Positions 1-14,705 of a stretch of DNA of 64,000 nt are shown in pieces. The stretch is from Trematomus loennbergii (Eukaryota; Chordata; Actinopteri; Perciformes; Nototheniidae). Under the pieces are notes generated by a model. It saw only the letters and a list, made by a program, of their open reading frames with translations. It searched no databases and was not told the DNA's origin. Numbering within the stretch: position 1 is the stretch's first letter; every line of letters starts with the position of its first letter. A program made the position numbers and the translations under genes. Location: contig JAAOOA010000033.1 in the NCBI GenBank assembly GCA_012861695.1, forward strand, positions 23,342,044 through 23,406,043, given 5' to 3'.

Positions 1-83
1 TCCTAATCATCCTCATCATCTGGTTGGTGTTCCGAAAAAAGGAGAACAAGAAATATGAAGGAAGAGACCCCAAATGAAATCAG
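1..83 (+). CDS. clmp: clmp penultimate coding exon (partial): transmembrane and juxtamembrane segment
   Basis: The window opens inside an exon coding for a hydrophobic run (LIILIIWLVF) followed by basic residues (RKKENKKYEG). This is the end of a type I membrane helix and the start of the cytoplasmic tail. CLMP (CXADR-like membrane protein) is an Ig-superfamily adhesion protein of epithelial junctions, and its tail after the helix reads KYE..PNEIREDAEAP. Here PNEI is present but one base out of frame with the helix: the CCCC run near 68-71 has one base too many, or a GA pair is missing. The literal frame meets TGA at about 75. The donor is AG|gtatac at 84, and AG joins the G of the next exon to restore Arg. 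The extracellular Ig domains lie upstream of the window. Confidence 0.8.
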
Positions 84-487
84 GTATACTCTTTTAGCAG
101 GTATACTCTTTTAGCACTATCATCAAAGTACTTCTGAAGTAGTGAAGTGTCCGACTGCCCATGTTCCAAAAGTGGGCAACCAGAACTTCATGGAGATGAT
201 TCCCTAAATGCTGCATGAAATGTTAGCACCATTTGTTAAAACATAATTCGTTTTCAATTAGTTATTTCTTTGTTTGCATACACAACCTCAACAATCACTG
301 TTAGCAATTTGCAAGTGTCCGGATGAATAATGCAGGCTGCTGGGGGTCTCTCCCTATCAATAATGTAGCCAGCCAAAAGAGGGTTGAAAGCAAACAAACT
401 TCTATTGTCTTCATCTGAGTAGTAAATACATAACTTGAGATTGAGCATGTGATAACTGGAAATCATGCAACCATGTGCTCATTTCAG
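84..487 (+). other. clmp: clmp last intron
   Basis: A 404-bp intron between gtatac and tttcag. It is AT-rich and non-coding; I see no repeat or second gene in it. Confidence 0.75.
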
Positions 488-863
488 GGAGGATGCAGAG
501 GCTCCCAAAGCCAAACTGGTGAAGCCCAACTCCCTGTCTTCGTCCCGCTCTGGCAGCTCTCGCTCAGGCACCTCCTCCACTCAGTCCATGGTGCACAACA
601 TGGGGCTCCGAGGCCAGCGAGCCTGTGTTCCTGCTGTGGCGGCGCTCAAAGAAAACTGCCATGCCTCAAACTTCCCACAGTCTCCACCTAGCTACACTCA
701 GTCCGTTCTCAAGACTCCCGAACCCCGTTCAACACCAACCTCCATTTCTACCTCCAACAGCAAGCCCAGCCCCCCCACTAAACTGAGTCCTGCAAACCTG
801 AGCCGCATGGGGGGCACTCCTGTCATGATCCCTGCCCAAAGCAAGGCCTTCCAGACTGTGTAG
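488..863 (+). CDS. clmp: clmp terminal coding exon: cytoplasmic tail ending in a PDZ-ligand-like AFQTV
   Basis: After a good acceptor (atttcag) the exon reads REDAEAPKAKLVKP, a serine-rich stretch (SSSRSGSSRSGTSST), a proline/threonine-rich middle, and the end MIPAQSKAFQTV followed by TAG at 861-863. The human CLMP tail, as I remember it, has REDAEAPKARLVKP, a similar SSRSGSSSTRST run and the C-terminus MIPSQSRAFQTV, so identification is firm. The middle (PPSYTQSVLKTPEPRSTPTS) differs from the human sequence. The last residues QTV resemble a class I PDZ ligand (S/T-x-V), consistent with docking to junctional scaffold proteins; that is inference. The exon is fully open. It lies head-to-tail upstream of gramd1b. 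Confidence 0.9.
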
Positions 864-2443
864 AAGATGTGACACAGAAGAAAAGACCATGGCAGCATCA
901 GGACACGGCCACTAGCTGAACCCAAGAGTTAGACTCTCATAATTATATTATTTAGATTAATTCTCACCGTTTGCTTTCTGGTGGATACTTTCAGCAATTT
1001 AACTCTTGAAGAATCTCTGCTTTACTAATGACATAGGAACAAGTGGGAACTGTGATGAAGGTACTCTTTTATGGACTGTGGTTTTAAAAGACAAGAAGGT
1101 ATTGAAACTGAAGCAGCAGTTGGTTTCTTATTAAATTAGAGGATCGAACCACGAACAAATGGGATGAGTTAATGAAATAAGGTGAAGTCAAAACCGTGAG
1201 CCAGAGTGACATTTGATGAAATTATTAGATTACTACTTCATTCTTTTTGCAGTCAACCGCTCACAGATACACATGAAAAGGTTAGTTCCAAAGGGAATAG
1301 AAAAAAGGAACAACCTTGAAGACCTTCTTACATACAATACACCACTTTACACCTGTTGCAAGTGACTGAACTGATGAAAGTAGTTTAACCGTACCTTGTT
1401 ACAGTATATAAAGTAAACCGGATGAATGTCTCTGATTGTATAAACAGACTTTATCTGGACATGTCATATATCCATCCATACATGTGACACATATTGTAGT
1501 AAGGACATAAATGATTCCCTACTTCACCACCTCCTCTGATGAATCATGTACTTGTGCACATCTCCCAGTTTCAGTGTAGTTTAAGTGTTCATACCCTCCA
1601 TGTCGGAGAGAGTTCAGAGAAGTGTGTGAGTTTTTTGGGGAAGTAAATGTTCAGGATCATTGAGCACTTATATTTTAGATTGTTACAGGGTTAGGTAAAG
1701 GCCTCACTGCGAAGGTGCCACATTGTGATGGTTTATGTTTTATTTGCTAATTTTTGTGTGAAGTATACCTTCGTTTTAATCCAAGAGTAGAAAACTGTAT
1801 GAATGTGATGCTATATGATATGTGTTATATACAGTGTTTTTTCTCAGCATTAAGTTAGTCCCATGTTAAAATGTTTGCTTTGAATTCAGTTGAGTATTAT
1901 ATCACTCATTGAATCATTTATATTGAGAGTAAATTACCTTGTGCACTCTTAATACATAACTAATATAATAATCTCTAAAGAGTGCCTTTGGTCATGTCCA
2001 TGCTCATTGTGATGATCAAACAGTTCTTTTGACAGTACATTGCAAATCCTTCACAGGGAGGATAACACTAATCAGTTAATGTACGTTAGCTGGGAGAGCT
2101 CCATTTATATCTGACCTCCTGCATACCAGCCACAGCCCGCAGACAGACAGCCGCACATAGAATATATCCCGCCCTTGTGCCTCATCTCCATTCAGCAGAG
2201 GACAATACTGATCCTTCTCCGTTCCTCATTCTTCAATCACATTCCTTCCCTTCAATACGTAATCTGCCTTTTATCCCTTTTCCCCTTTCAACTAGTCTTG
2301 TGATTCTCACCACCTTCTTGCTCTTCTCCCATCACGCTGTTCTTGATTATTTGCATGGTGGGGGAAGTTATAGATAACCTTCATCCAAGGACAGAGCTTT
2401 GTAACTGTAGAGTTCCAAGCCAAAGTTATTGTCTAATGACTTA

Positions 2444-2647
2444 GGCCTCGTCCACACAGTGACGAAAACGAACCGAGGTTGATATAAAAAAAGTCTTCCG
2501 TCCACACGGAATTGGCACAACAAACGTGTCCGTCCACACGAGACCGCTCGACCCGCTGGAGACGCTGTAGTACATATGCCGGGCCTGTAAGTGGCGCTGT
2601 ACTTCCGCCACAAAATACACCAAAAGCAGCGAATAAGACCGATGACG

Positions 2648-2687
<40 letters not shown>

Positions 2688-3044
2688 TACATGATATTAT
2701 TATTGTTGCTGATGGTTGTGGTAGAGGAGCTGTAAATGTTGCACTAAAATCTGTATCATGGTCAGTAGCGTCTGGAGCACGAACGCAACCCTGTGATCCG
2801 CCATTGTTGTTGTCAGCAATGACGCGGGGTGAGCAGGAGAGGTGGGGAGAGGCGGGGCTATGATCGTTTGGGACGTACACACGGTGCCGCAAGCGTTACG
2901 TTACCAGACCTTCCCACTTTGGGATGCATTATCGTTTGAGGGCTCCGTTTCCGCGGTTCCGTTAAGGCCTCGTGTGGACGAACCGTCCATACGATAAAGA
3001 ACTATAGCGGATAACACCCGTTTCGTCTCCGTGTGGACGGGGCC
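2444..3044. mobile_element. PIF/Harbinger-like non-autonomous element, copy 1
   Basis: The ends are an inverted repeat: ggcctcgtccacac on the left, and gtgtggacggggcc (reading ggccccgtccacac in reverse) on the right. The element is flanked by TTA on both sides (2441-2443 and 3045-3047). A 3-bp TWA duplication with GG-starting termini is the signature of PIF/Harbinger. It is 601 bp and has no transposase. A second copy, with TAA duplications, is at 14547-17493 and shares internal sequence on the opposite strand. Confidence 0.75.
2647..2687. repeat. (ATT)n microsatellite
   Basis: About 13 uninterrupted ATT units inside the Harbinger-like element. They produce spurious poly-Ile and poly-Tyr reading frames on both strands. 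Confidence 0.95.
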
Positions 3045-4602
3045 TTAGACACGTATGATTCCATTTGACCTAATATCAGATTATGCTGGTGTTACCACAC
3101 CTCTGACTGTAGAGTGATTGTTTAAACGTAGCCCACCTGAAGACTGATGAGCAGAGGGATACTGCTTTTAGTAGCGTCTACTGCTTTTTCCAACTTCAGT
3201 GCATGTGATCACTGAAAGTATTTATAACATTCCACTGCATTCAGTAAAGTTTAGATTAAACATTAGCTTTTTTGTGAGAAAGCAATTCAATCAATATTTA
3301 GGAACAAAAAAAGCCTTTTTCCATAGCCAAAGGATTGCATTCACTGAAGTTAAACACCTCAAAAGCAGAAAAATATCATTGGATGAAACGGATGTACATC
3401 ACTTCTATTTCACAGAATATTTTGTAATTGTACTCAACATATTCATACACACATACATCAACAACTGGAAGCCTGAACTGGAGGCTGTGTTAGCTCTTTT
3501 AAAGTTTCAAGGATATTCACACAGAAATAATACTTTTTCTCTACTTTTCATAGACCTTCAAGAGGTATTATTTCCGTCTTTCCCTATCAACACACATTTA
3601 GTGAAGATGTACTGGGAGTACCACATTTGGATAAAACCTAGCAAGAATAAGATGTGTCATCCTAACTGGATGAACTCCAACTCATCACTCCAGACATCGG
3701 CCATTAAAAGGAAGCTAGATAGAGATGCCAATTTTTCTCTGTGGATATTTTTTTGCTTATCTACAATTATACTTGTTAAGGGCCAGTACACTCCGTCAGA
3801 ACGGCTTGTCAGAGGGTTGAATAGCCCCAGAACCCCCCCCCACACACCTGTTTGATGTTATATTAGGGGGATGTGTATGACTATTTATGTCTTTTCACAA
3901 ACAGACAATCCTACATTTAGCTGTGCAGGGGTCCGAAAGATTACACTTTTTCAACTTTCTCTTTTTGTCCTTCAGGTTAGGAATTTGTCACATTTTCAGT
4001 GATAGTCTTTTGTTCTGTTGAAAACCTACAGGCTCATATCTCTATTCATGTCCATTTTAACTGGAAAGAAGCACCATTATCAATGCAATGGGGCCTCCGG
4101 GGCCCCTACGATACATACAATGTAAAGTTATTAGAAATCTATGGGGTCAAATCCACCAATAAAAGCTGAGGAATGATGGTTATATGCATGTTACAGATAC
4201 TAAACTATAGGAAGAATTGTATTATTTTGTTGCCTCAATGCTTATATAGAATATAAATGATACTCCTTTAGATATAAAATATAATGGTCATAGAAATTCA
4301 TCTGTAAATTCATAAATCTATATTTTTTGGTTTCCATTTCTGGATTTGTTTATTGTATGCATTCACCACAAAGTTCTTTGTACCCTCTTGAAACTTCTTT
4401 ATGTAAATATGAAAGTCCTCACTGTACAGTGAACACACCGCAGGAGAGGGGACCCTGTCTCTTATGATATTAATATCAGGCTTTTATTTTGATGTGGGCT
4501 TGAACAAAAAAGCCATTTATATAGTCCTCTGCTTGGGTGAAAGAGTAATATTTGTACAGAAACTCAGTGCTGTTCTTTTGTTTCTTTTGTTCTTTTATAA
4601 AA

Positions 4603-4608
4603 AATAAA
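4603..4608 (+). promoter_or_regulatory. clmp: Candidate poly(A) signal AATAAA for clmp
   Basis: AATAAA follows a T-rich run (tgttcttttgtttcttttg) and is the first strong canonical hexamer downstream of the clmp stop in a suitable setting. Cleavage would fall around 4620-4635. Confidence 0.45.
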
Positions 4609-4630
4609 ACTTTGAATGGAGATACACAGA

Positions 4631-6929
4631 GAGTTACTGTCTTTATTCCTGGCGCAACAACAAACTTTTCCTTTTAACAGTCTGCCTAGTTTGTGTTTTT
4701 AAGTGGCTACTATTAAATAAGGGAGCTTGCTGTGCTTATCAGACAATAACTGGGCCTAAACAAATGGTTGGATGGAAATAAAATACATTCTGACTGCTCT
4801 TCAGCATCCTGGAAATGATTCATGTGGGCTAGTTTGATGTAGCAGCATCTTTTAACAGGAATGGTCTTCTCTGGATGGCAGGATACTCTGACAATAAGCA
4901 ATTTCCCAATGAATTGTTTTTGAATGGGCATTTCTACTGGACTGGAAGCAACAGTCCTGTGCAGTGAGAGAAACTGTCGTGGTTTTATCAGAAGCAGCCA
5001 TGCAACTCTGTGCTGTATTAATGGATGCTTCTACATAAGAGTACATAATACTGCAGGATGGAATACGACAGGAAATTGCCCTGTTGAACTCAGATTATAT
5101 GTAAATCTTGAATATTAAAGTTGGCCATAATTACTCAATCATTTGAGAGTGACATTCAATGTTGAACTTGATGAGTGAATAGTGAGACACTTTTAACTGC
5201 AGGTCTACTGAGTTTCATCCAGAGATTTCAACTGCATCTTAAAGACTATTAAACATGGACCTAGTTTTTTTCTTGGTCAAACAATTTAATCTTTGTTAGA
5301 TTTTGACCCCACCCAGCTATATAAACCATACTGCTCCACTGAGACAGATTCAAAGGGTACTGCATCTAAGAAGAAGCTGTGAAAGGGATCTATTCTGCTT
5401 ATTCTCTAAAGACAAAGGAATTTAACCAATAAAAACCTGTGTGAAACCGGAAGGCAATTTTAATAGCTTGGTCCTACAGTATGCCTTAAAACTTGAGTAA
5501 TTGCTGATCCTTTTCCTAAATCTAACCAAGTAGTTTTGTGGCATAATCACACATGAAACATTTTGATATCGCAGGCTGATATCGCCAAACTTCATTTATT
5601 TGAAGTGGTATTCCTTCATGTAAACAGGGGACTTACGTATATTGTTGTTATAACGTTTTTTTTTTAAATTTATTTCTTTAACATTTAAAAAAAAAAAGTA
5701 TATTTAATGGAAAATCCGTTCTGAACATTTCCTTAAATTGTATTCTTAAAAACGGATGTATAGTAGTGCATTTATATAAAAGTACATCTCCTTTAAATAT
5801 ATATATATATATCCAAAGTAGATCACTTTAATGAATTATGAAAAAAATTATAATAAATCTTTCACATACTGTATGACGTTCACTGTAAATCACTGTCGAT
5901 TAAAAAGTATTAAAAATGAAACCATTAACATGACATAAAGCAACAGCAAGACCTGATATATTAAACTCTGAGGTTTAAGCTCAAAGGCGGCCATTATTCC
6001 ACAGCTGCATGTGTATCCCAAGCAAGCCCCCAGGAAGTGCGCCGGATTCTGAGGAAAATATTCGTTGTGGCCAAACGGCGGTACTACACTTATGTATCAG
6101 TCGCTGGGCCCAGAATGACTTTTTCCCATTGACTAACATTGGGAAAGAGACGTCTGTAAATCGTTGGATAATTTTTTTTAAACTAAATAAAACCCAGTAT
6201 GAACATTTGTATAGCCCTTATTAAAAACATTCGGTCCTCAAGTTGTAAAATGTGCTAATAACGTTATTCTGAGAGTTATTTTCCTCGGCATTATGAACGC
6301 GCCGCCCGGCACGTTCATGTGACGTGTTCAGTACTACATGAGTTGTACCTTTACCCATGGATGCACAATAAAAACGGATTATATGATTATATGAATACTT
6401 TCGTGACGTTCGCTCTCTCAAAAGTTGGGCCATTTTGTCTTCATGCGCCAATGAGCAACTCTCATAGGAATGAACGAGGCCCCGCCTCCCACGCTGTATC
6501 CAGTTCTTATTATACATCCATGGTGTATCCAAGGTAATGTTGACAGGTTGATTGTTGACCTAACATTGATGAGTGTTAAAGGGGCGGGACGTTCAGTGCG
6601 TAATGCAGGAGGCAACAGAGAAACTATCTGCAAAGTTTACTTAAACACCCTCCAACGTGTTGATATTTCAGCCATCTGTTTGACCATGGTGTTAAATTGA
6701 GTTATATACTCATTGCCCAGAGTTAAAGTTTGAATATCCATTGTGCAGCCAATGTTGGTCTCTAGTGGTGAAGGGCTGCTATTGCACCATGCAATGGACA
6801 AGGATAGTTGTGTCTTCAAATTAGAAAGCAGAACCTCAAGAATAGTTATACACACAGATAAAACATGATATCAAGTGGAATACTGTCAATCATTAGAATA
6901 TCAAGAGATATTGATGAAAATATAGAAGG
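4631..6929. other. Intergenic, AT-rich, no gene seen
   Basis: There are no conserved reading frames and no exon-like segments. Short A/T runs occur at about 5660-5700 and a short (AT)n at about 5800. Around 6040-6230 there is a dispersed repeat listed separately, and 6240-6540 is more GC-rich and may be part of the same element. Confidence 0.6.
6040..6230 (+). repeat. Dispersed repeat sharing sequence with 27560-27740 (opposite strand)
   Basis: The segments ggccaaacggcggtactacac and cccattgactaacattggga recur in reverse complement at 27590-27660 (gtgtggtaccactgtttggcc, and tttcccaatgtaagtcaatggg). Two copies in opposite orientation 21 kb apart point to an interspersed element. I cannot name the family or fix its ends. 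Confidence 0.5.
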
Positions 6930-7119
6930 TACACTGAAAAAACTGAAACGTCGACTTGAATTAAATGTACTGTATTAGGTTAGTTGAAAGCAATAGTATT
7001 AAGTTGAACCTAATATTTTTTATTTAAACTTGATATTATTGCTTTCGACTCACCTAATACAGTTATGTGAAATCTGTTATAATACATTTAATTAAAGTCA
7101 ATATTTCACTTTCAGTGTG
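6930..7119. mobile_element. AT-rich MITE (TACACTGAAAAA family), copy 1
   Basis: The left end tacactgaaaaaactgaaac is mirrored by cactttcagtgtga on the right, and the inside is itself palindromic (gttgaacctaatattt against aacttgatattattg). Related copies are at 38408-38621, 61386-61520 and 62189-62400. The TA at the outer ends suggests a TA duplication and hence a Tc1/mariner-type origin, which is inference. Confidence 0.65.
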
Positions 7120-10396
<3,277 letters not shown>

Positions 10397-10778
10397 CTCA
10401 TAACACAGGTTGAGAGCTCATGATGAATGATGTTCCCTGTGACAGATGCAGTGTCTCCTGTGGGCTGCAGGAGGACAGCAGTGTACCTGCAACTGTGCAG
10501 AATGTGAGCAGGTGCGAATCGAAATAAAATGGACGGCCTCGAAAAATGGGTCACTTGAAAAGACCGAAGGAGGAGGGAGGGGGGAGAGGGACGAGGGTTT
10601 GGTATGGTTGGAGGAAAGGGGAAGGAGGGAGGTGCAAAAAAAAGAAATGAAAGTGTGTGAGGAGTGAGAGGAAGAGGAAACCAGAGATTCCACTTAAAGA
10701 AGCAGAGGAAGAGGATGTCTGTCCTGGCCCATCCAGTGAGCGTTAGAAAGTGAAACTGGGGTTAATGAACGGGTCACG

Positions 10779-10864
10779 ATGGTGCAGAGCGGAGTAGGGG
10801 TAAAGCGGGGCTGTCACCCTCGGGTGTCATCTCTGAGGAGGAGGCTGGCCTTCCACAGGGTCAA
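10779..10864 (+). CDS. Candidate alternative first coding exon of gramd1b
   Basis: An ATG at 10779 opens 28 codons (MVQSGVGVKRGCHPRVSSLR...) and runs into a strong donor, GTCAA|gtgagt, at 10865. The exon ends in phase 2, which is exactly what the first certain gramd1b exon (38909, starting with codon position 3) requires; joined, the junction codon is AAT. The sequence is GC-richer than its flanks and follows a purine-rich stretch (10560-10690). Against it: I cannot confirm conservation, and the implied intron is 28 kb. Vertebrate GRAMD1B does have several alternative first exons as far as I recall. Confidence 0.4.
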
Positions 10865-10956
10865 GTGAGTTCACTCTAACTCTGCCTGGATATGTATGTG
10901 ATGCCCGAGCTTGCACTATTTTTACCTTTTTTGTTTGTTTTATGTGTTGTATATTT

Positions 10957-11665
10957 TAAATGTTGCATTGTCGAGGAACCTGTGACCCAAGTGTTTTATT
11001 CATTACCATCAGAGGTGGTAGAAGTACTCAGATCTTGTACTTGAGTAAAAGTAGAAGTACTCAGATCTTGTACTTGAGTAAAAGTAGAAGTACTCAGATC
11101 TTGTACTTGAGTAAAAGTAGAAGTACCAGAGTGTAGGAATACTCTGTTACAGTAAAAGTCCTGCATTCAAAATGTTACTCAAGTAAAAGTACAAAAGTAT
11201 TCTCATCAAAATATAGTTAAAGTAGCGACAGTAAAAGTAGTCATTGTGCAGATTGATCCATTTCAGAATAATAAATATGATATGTTTTCATAATGATTGA
11301 TCATGAAAGTGTTCTCAAAGCTGGTAAAGGTGCAGCTAGTTTGAATGACTTTGTATACTGCAGGGTACTTGTGTTTACTCCAGGTGGAACTAAAGTCTGA
11401 TTTAACACTTGATTATATTTCACATCATTCATCCACATCTGAAAGTAACTAAAGGTATTAAATACATGTAGGGGAGTAAAAGTACACAAGTGTAGTGGGA
11501 CAGAAGCACAAAGTAGCATAAAATGGATATACTCAAGTATAGTGCAAGTATTTTAAAATGGTACTTAAGTACAGTACTTGAGTAAATGTACTTAGTTACT
11601 TCCCACCTCTGATAACCGTGTGGTCGTGTATATGATATGACATTAAAAGCTTTTGAGTCTTCTGG
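10957..11665 (+). mobile_element. Non-LTR retrotransposon 3' tail, split by a hAT insertion
   Basis: 10965-11009 (gaggaacctgtgacccaagt...) plus 11612-11665 (...gtgtatatgatatgacatt...) match the uninterrupted copy at 22612-22720 once the element at 11010-11611 is removed. The other copy ends in short near-tandem repeats (cttgaaatcttgaaa), typical of CR1/Rex-type LINE tails. Confidence 0.6.
11010..11611. mobile_element. hAT-type non-autonomous element (cagaggtgg ends)
   Basis: The termini are cagaggtgg and ccacctctg. Degenerate 8-bp target duplications flank them: attaccat (11002-11009) and ataaccgt (11612-11619), 6 of 8 equal. The interior consists of variations on tacttgagtaaaagtac, including three near-identical tandem copies of about 33 bp at 11030-11128. 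Fragments of the same family lie at 22865-23035 and 39955-40085. Confidence 0.8.
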
Positions 11666-14543
11666 ATCTCTGTCCTGTGATGTATCTGTGCATTGACGAT
11701 AATAACAGCAAAATGGTGTGCTGTCATTGATTGCTGCAGTTGACTTTCAGAACGTTTTACTTGTGTTATGTTATTAGCATTTAAACTAAAGTTGTTATAC
11801 CTTGTGTTGATTTGCAAAATCCTGCAGTTCCTCATGTCAGGGTTGAAGTCATTAAATCTCAAACCTAGAGAAATCTGTCATTTTAGTAATCACAGTAACG
11901 GTGCGTATCGATTGGTTGCATGGAATGGCGTTGACACCCTTTGCACAGCGTCAGTGATGGTGGTCTGCCAGAAGCTGTGTGAAATATTTAGGTCCAGGTT
12001 TAAGGCACATTTGATAGTTTTCAGAGAACATAGGTGATCCTTTGGATCTGCCATCCAGAGAAACACTACTGTATAAAGATGAAACCTGCCTTATTTATTG
12101 TGTTTATCAACTTGATTCCCCTGGTCTGTTTGTTTTTGAGGCATAAGACCTCAACTATGAAAAATGAAGTCATTATATATGGAAGAAGCTCAAAGTAATG
12201 ACCAACTCCCATCCCTTTTCTGTCTTTTTTTTATCTGGATTGAGAGCCTCCTAGTGGCAGAAAATCACATATTGTTCATTCACTCAATTCCTAGAGGCTT
12301 AAAATGAGTCAACATTGACTCTAATCTAATGTATTGTTTTTTGTTTTGAGTAATGGCTAAAAGCACTTAATTAAATTAATAACATTCACAATCTGTAGTT
12401 TAGCGTGTTTGTATGAATAGGCTAGAGACACTGCATAGGTCACAATCAATGCCTTTCTTAGCACGGACCATTTCTCAACTAATTATAGATGAGATTAGGA
12501 ACATTTGATTTCTTTTTTATGTTCTCTCATTAGCGTTAATACCTTCTCCTTTCCCCCCATAGGGCTGACAGTGGGACAGTACAGCTGAGGTGAGAAATAT
12601 TCATCAGCACATTACTGCTGATCACTCACAAAAGTTTCCTAAAGCAGGCTGTTTGTTCTCCTCCGAGGCGCTGAAGCTACTTTACCTCTTCCAACTGTAT
12701 GCTCCTACTGAGGACAGAGCAGCTGTCTGGTTTTGGTGAGATTGTTGTTTTTGGAGATATTCTTCAGTCCAGGTGCAGTCTTACTTATAGCAATAGTGGA
12801 AATGATCCAATACAAAAAGTTGTTGCTGTGCCACTATAGCTGCATAAAGTACAGATTATTTCAAGTATATCTTGAAATAATCTGTACTTTATGCAGCTAT
12901 ATGACTACACCAACTCAAAGAAAGAATTCCAGAGACACAGCTGATGTAAAACCTTCCTTGTTAAGGTGATGAATGTCCCCCCTGTCCTCAGTCTGAACCT
13001 GTGTGTCACTGTGTGAGTGTGTGATGAGAGGGAAGGAATCTAAAGTCTCTGTGCTGGTAATTATATTCATCGCATAATACAGTATCTAAAATCTAAATGA
13101 TCGCATGGAATCATTAAAAAATATATATATATGTTAATTCAACTGCATTTCGATTAACCAGGTTTTTCCGGGATTTACCTATAAACCGAGTAATCAAAGT
13201 AACTAAGTAATCTGTATTCAATAACGAGTTCAGTTCACCTAATTGTCAGAGTCCATTAAAGAAACATACAACACACAACATCATAAACATTGTTAATATT
13301 TTTGCTTTTGTCTGCAATGCTTGCTTTTTGAATGTTGGCCCACAGGGGGGCAGTGTAGAGAGGAGAGCAGTGTGCAGTGTGCAGTTAACATGTTCTGAAG
13401 CTTGTGGTAGATGCTGATCGATGCTTCTCCTGCCTAGTGTGTTTTGAAGGCTCATCAGATAGCCTTTGTAATAAACCATCTGGCGCGTCAGGTTAGGATT
13501 CTATCGCTTCTCTGTAAATTGAACAACAACTTGGCAAGTAAATGTTGCCTTATTAAGTTTAACTTAGAAAAAGGTCTGTTTCAGAGCTTTCTACATGTAT
13601 ATCAATGATAGATGACCATGGAAGGTTCTAACAAAATGAGCTAAGCTACGTTCTGCATTTCATGGTGCAACCCTATGTTTAATAATGACAATAAATCCTT
13701 GGGAAAATGCTATTTGATTGATATGATTGATACATCACCAAATGATATCTTTATTATGTGTATCTGTATTTTTAACTAGCAAAATGGCACAAGTTGCATT
13801 GGTTGTCAGTCTTGGTTGTTATTCCATACTTGTGTTTTTTATGTAGTGCACCGCTTATTTTAGCAGCAGTTGTTATGTGTGAGGAGATATATAGATATAT
13901 AAAATATTGGATAAATAAAAAGCTTGCTCAACTAGTCTTGTTTTAGCCATGAATGTTTGTTTATATCAGTAATGGAGTAGGAGAAATATTTAAAGTCATC
14001 CGAGAAACTCCTAAAATCAGCATAATGAAAGTTGTGTGTTGATACAATCTTTTCCACTATACAATGTTGTGTTACTTGATAAACACAAAAGAGGCATCTC
14101 AAAAGCTCCATATCCCTTACACCTGTGACCTTCCTGTCACTACCTACTAATTAAGATCATTGATTCCTGTGTCTAAAAATATCAAATGGGGAAGTGGAAT
14201 GGTGAGAGATCGGTGAGGCACCATGTGAAACAGGAGAAGGAGAGATAGTGCTAATTAAAGATATGATGTCATCCCTACTCGTCTCTACAGAAGCCGCCTG
14301 CCCAAGAGTATCATGGCTAATCTTGAAACTTTTGGCACCACTTGGTTTGGTTTCAGATAAATATGGTTTGGGTTAACATTACTAGGTATCTTATGCTGCT
14401 GCTGTAAAGATGGATTACCATTGAAGTTTGTTGAATGCCCAGTGCGTCCCACTTAAACATTTCCTTGGTTACAGTAAGTCCATCAAGTGTATTTGTGTCT
14501 GCGTGTGTTAGTGTGTGTGTTTGTGTGCAGAGTGTAAGCAAAC
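11666..14543. other. Intergenic, no gene seen
   Basis: AT-rich sequence without exon-like segments. It contains the perfect hairpin at 12835-12901 listed separately. Confidence 0.6.
12835..12901. repeat. Perfect 31-bp inverted repeat with 5-nt loop
   Basis: 12835-12865 (tatagctgcataaagtacag...) is the exact reverse complement of 12871-12901, with loop tatat (12866-12870). No mismatch occurs in 31 pairs. Confidence 0.95.
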
Positions 14544-14705
14544 TAAGGCCCCGTTTACATGGAGACGGTTCGGGTATATCTGCTACTTTTTTCTATCGTA
14601 TATAGATGGTTCTTTCACACGAGGCCGTAACGGAACTGCGGAAACGGACCCCTCAAACGATAACGGGTCCCAAGGTGGGTAGATCTGCGGATGGAACGCT
14701 CTGGG

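Larger units (their letters stand above)
864..4630 (+). other. clmp: clmp 3' untranslated region (probable)
   Basis: About 3.8 kb follow the stop without an intron signal or a recognisable gene, and a poly(A) signal stands at 4603. A Harbinger-like MITE lies inside (2444-3044). The stretch 3199-3855 is open for 218 codons in AT-rich sequence; I recognise no domain in the translation and treat it as chance, but see findings. The extent of the UTR is inferred from the poly(A) signal alone. Confidence 0.55.

Noticed and set aside
2368..2892. 174-codon reverse-strand frame with poly-Ile
   Set aside because: It runs through an (ATT)n tract inside a Harbinger-like MITE and has no domain.
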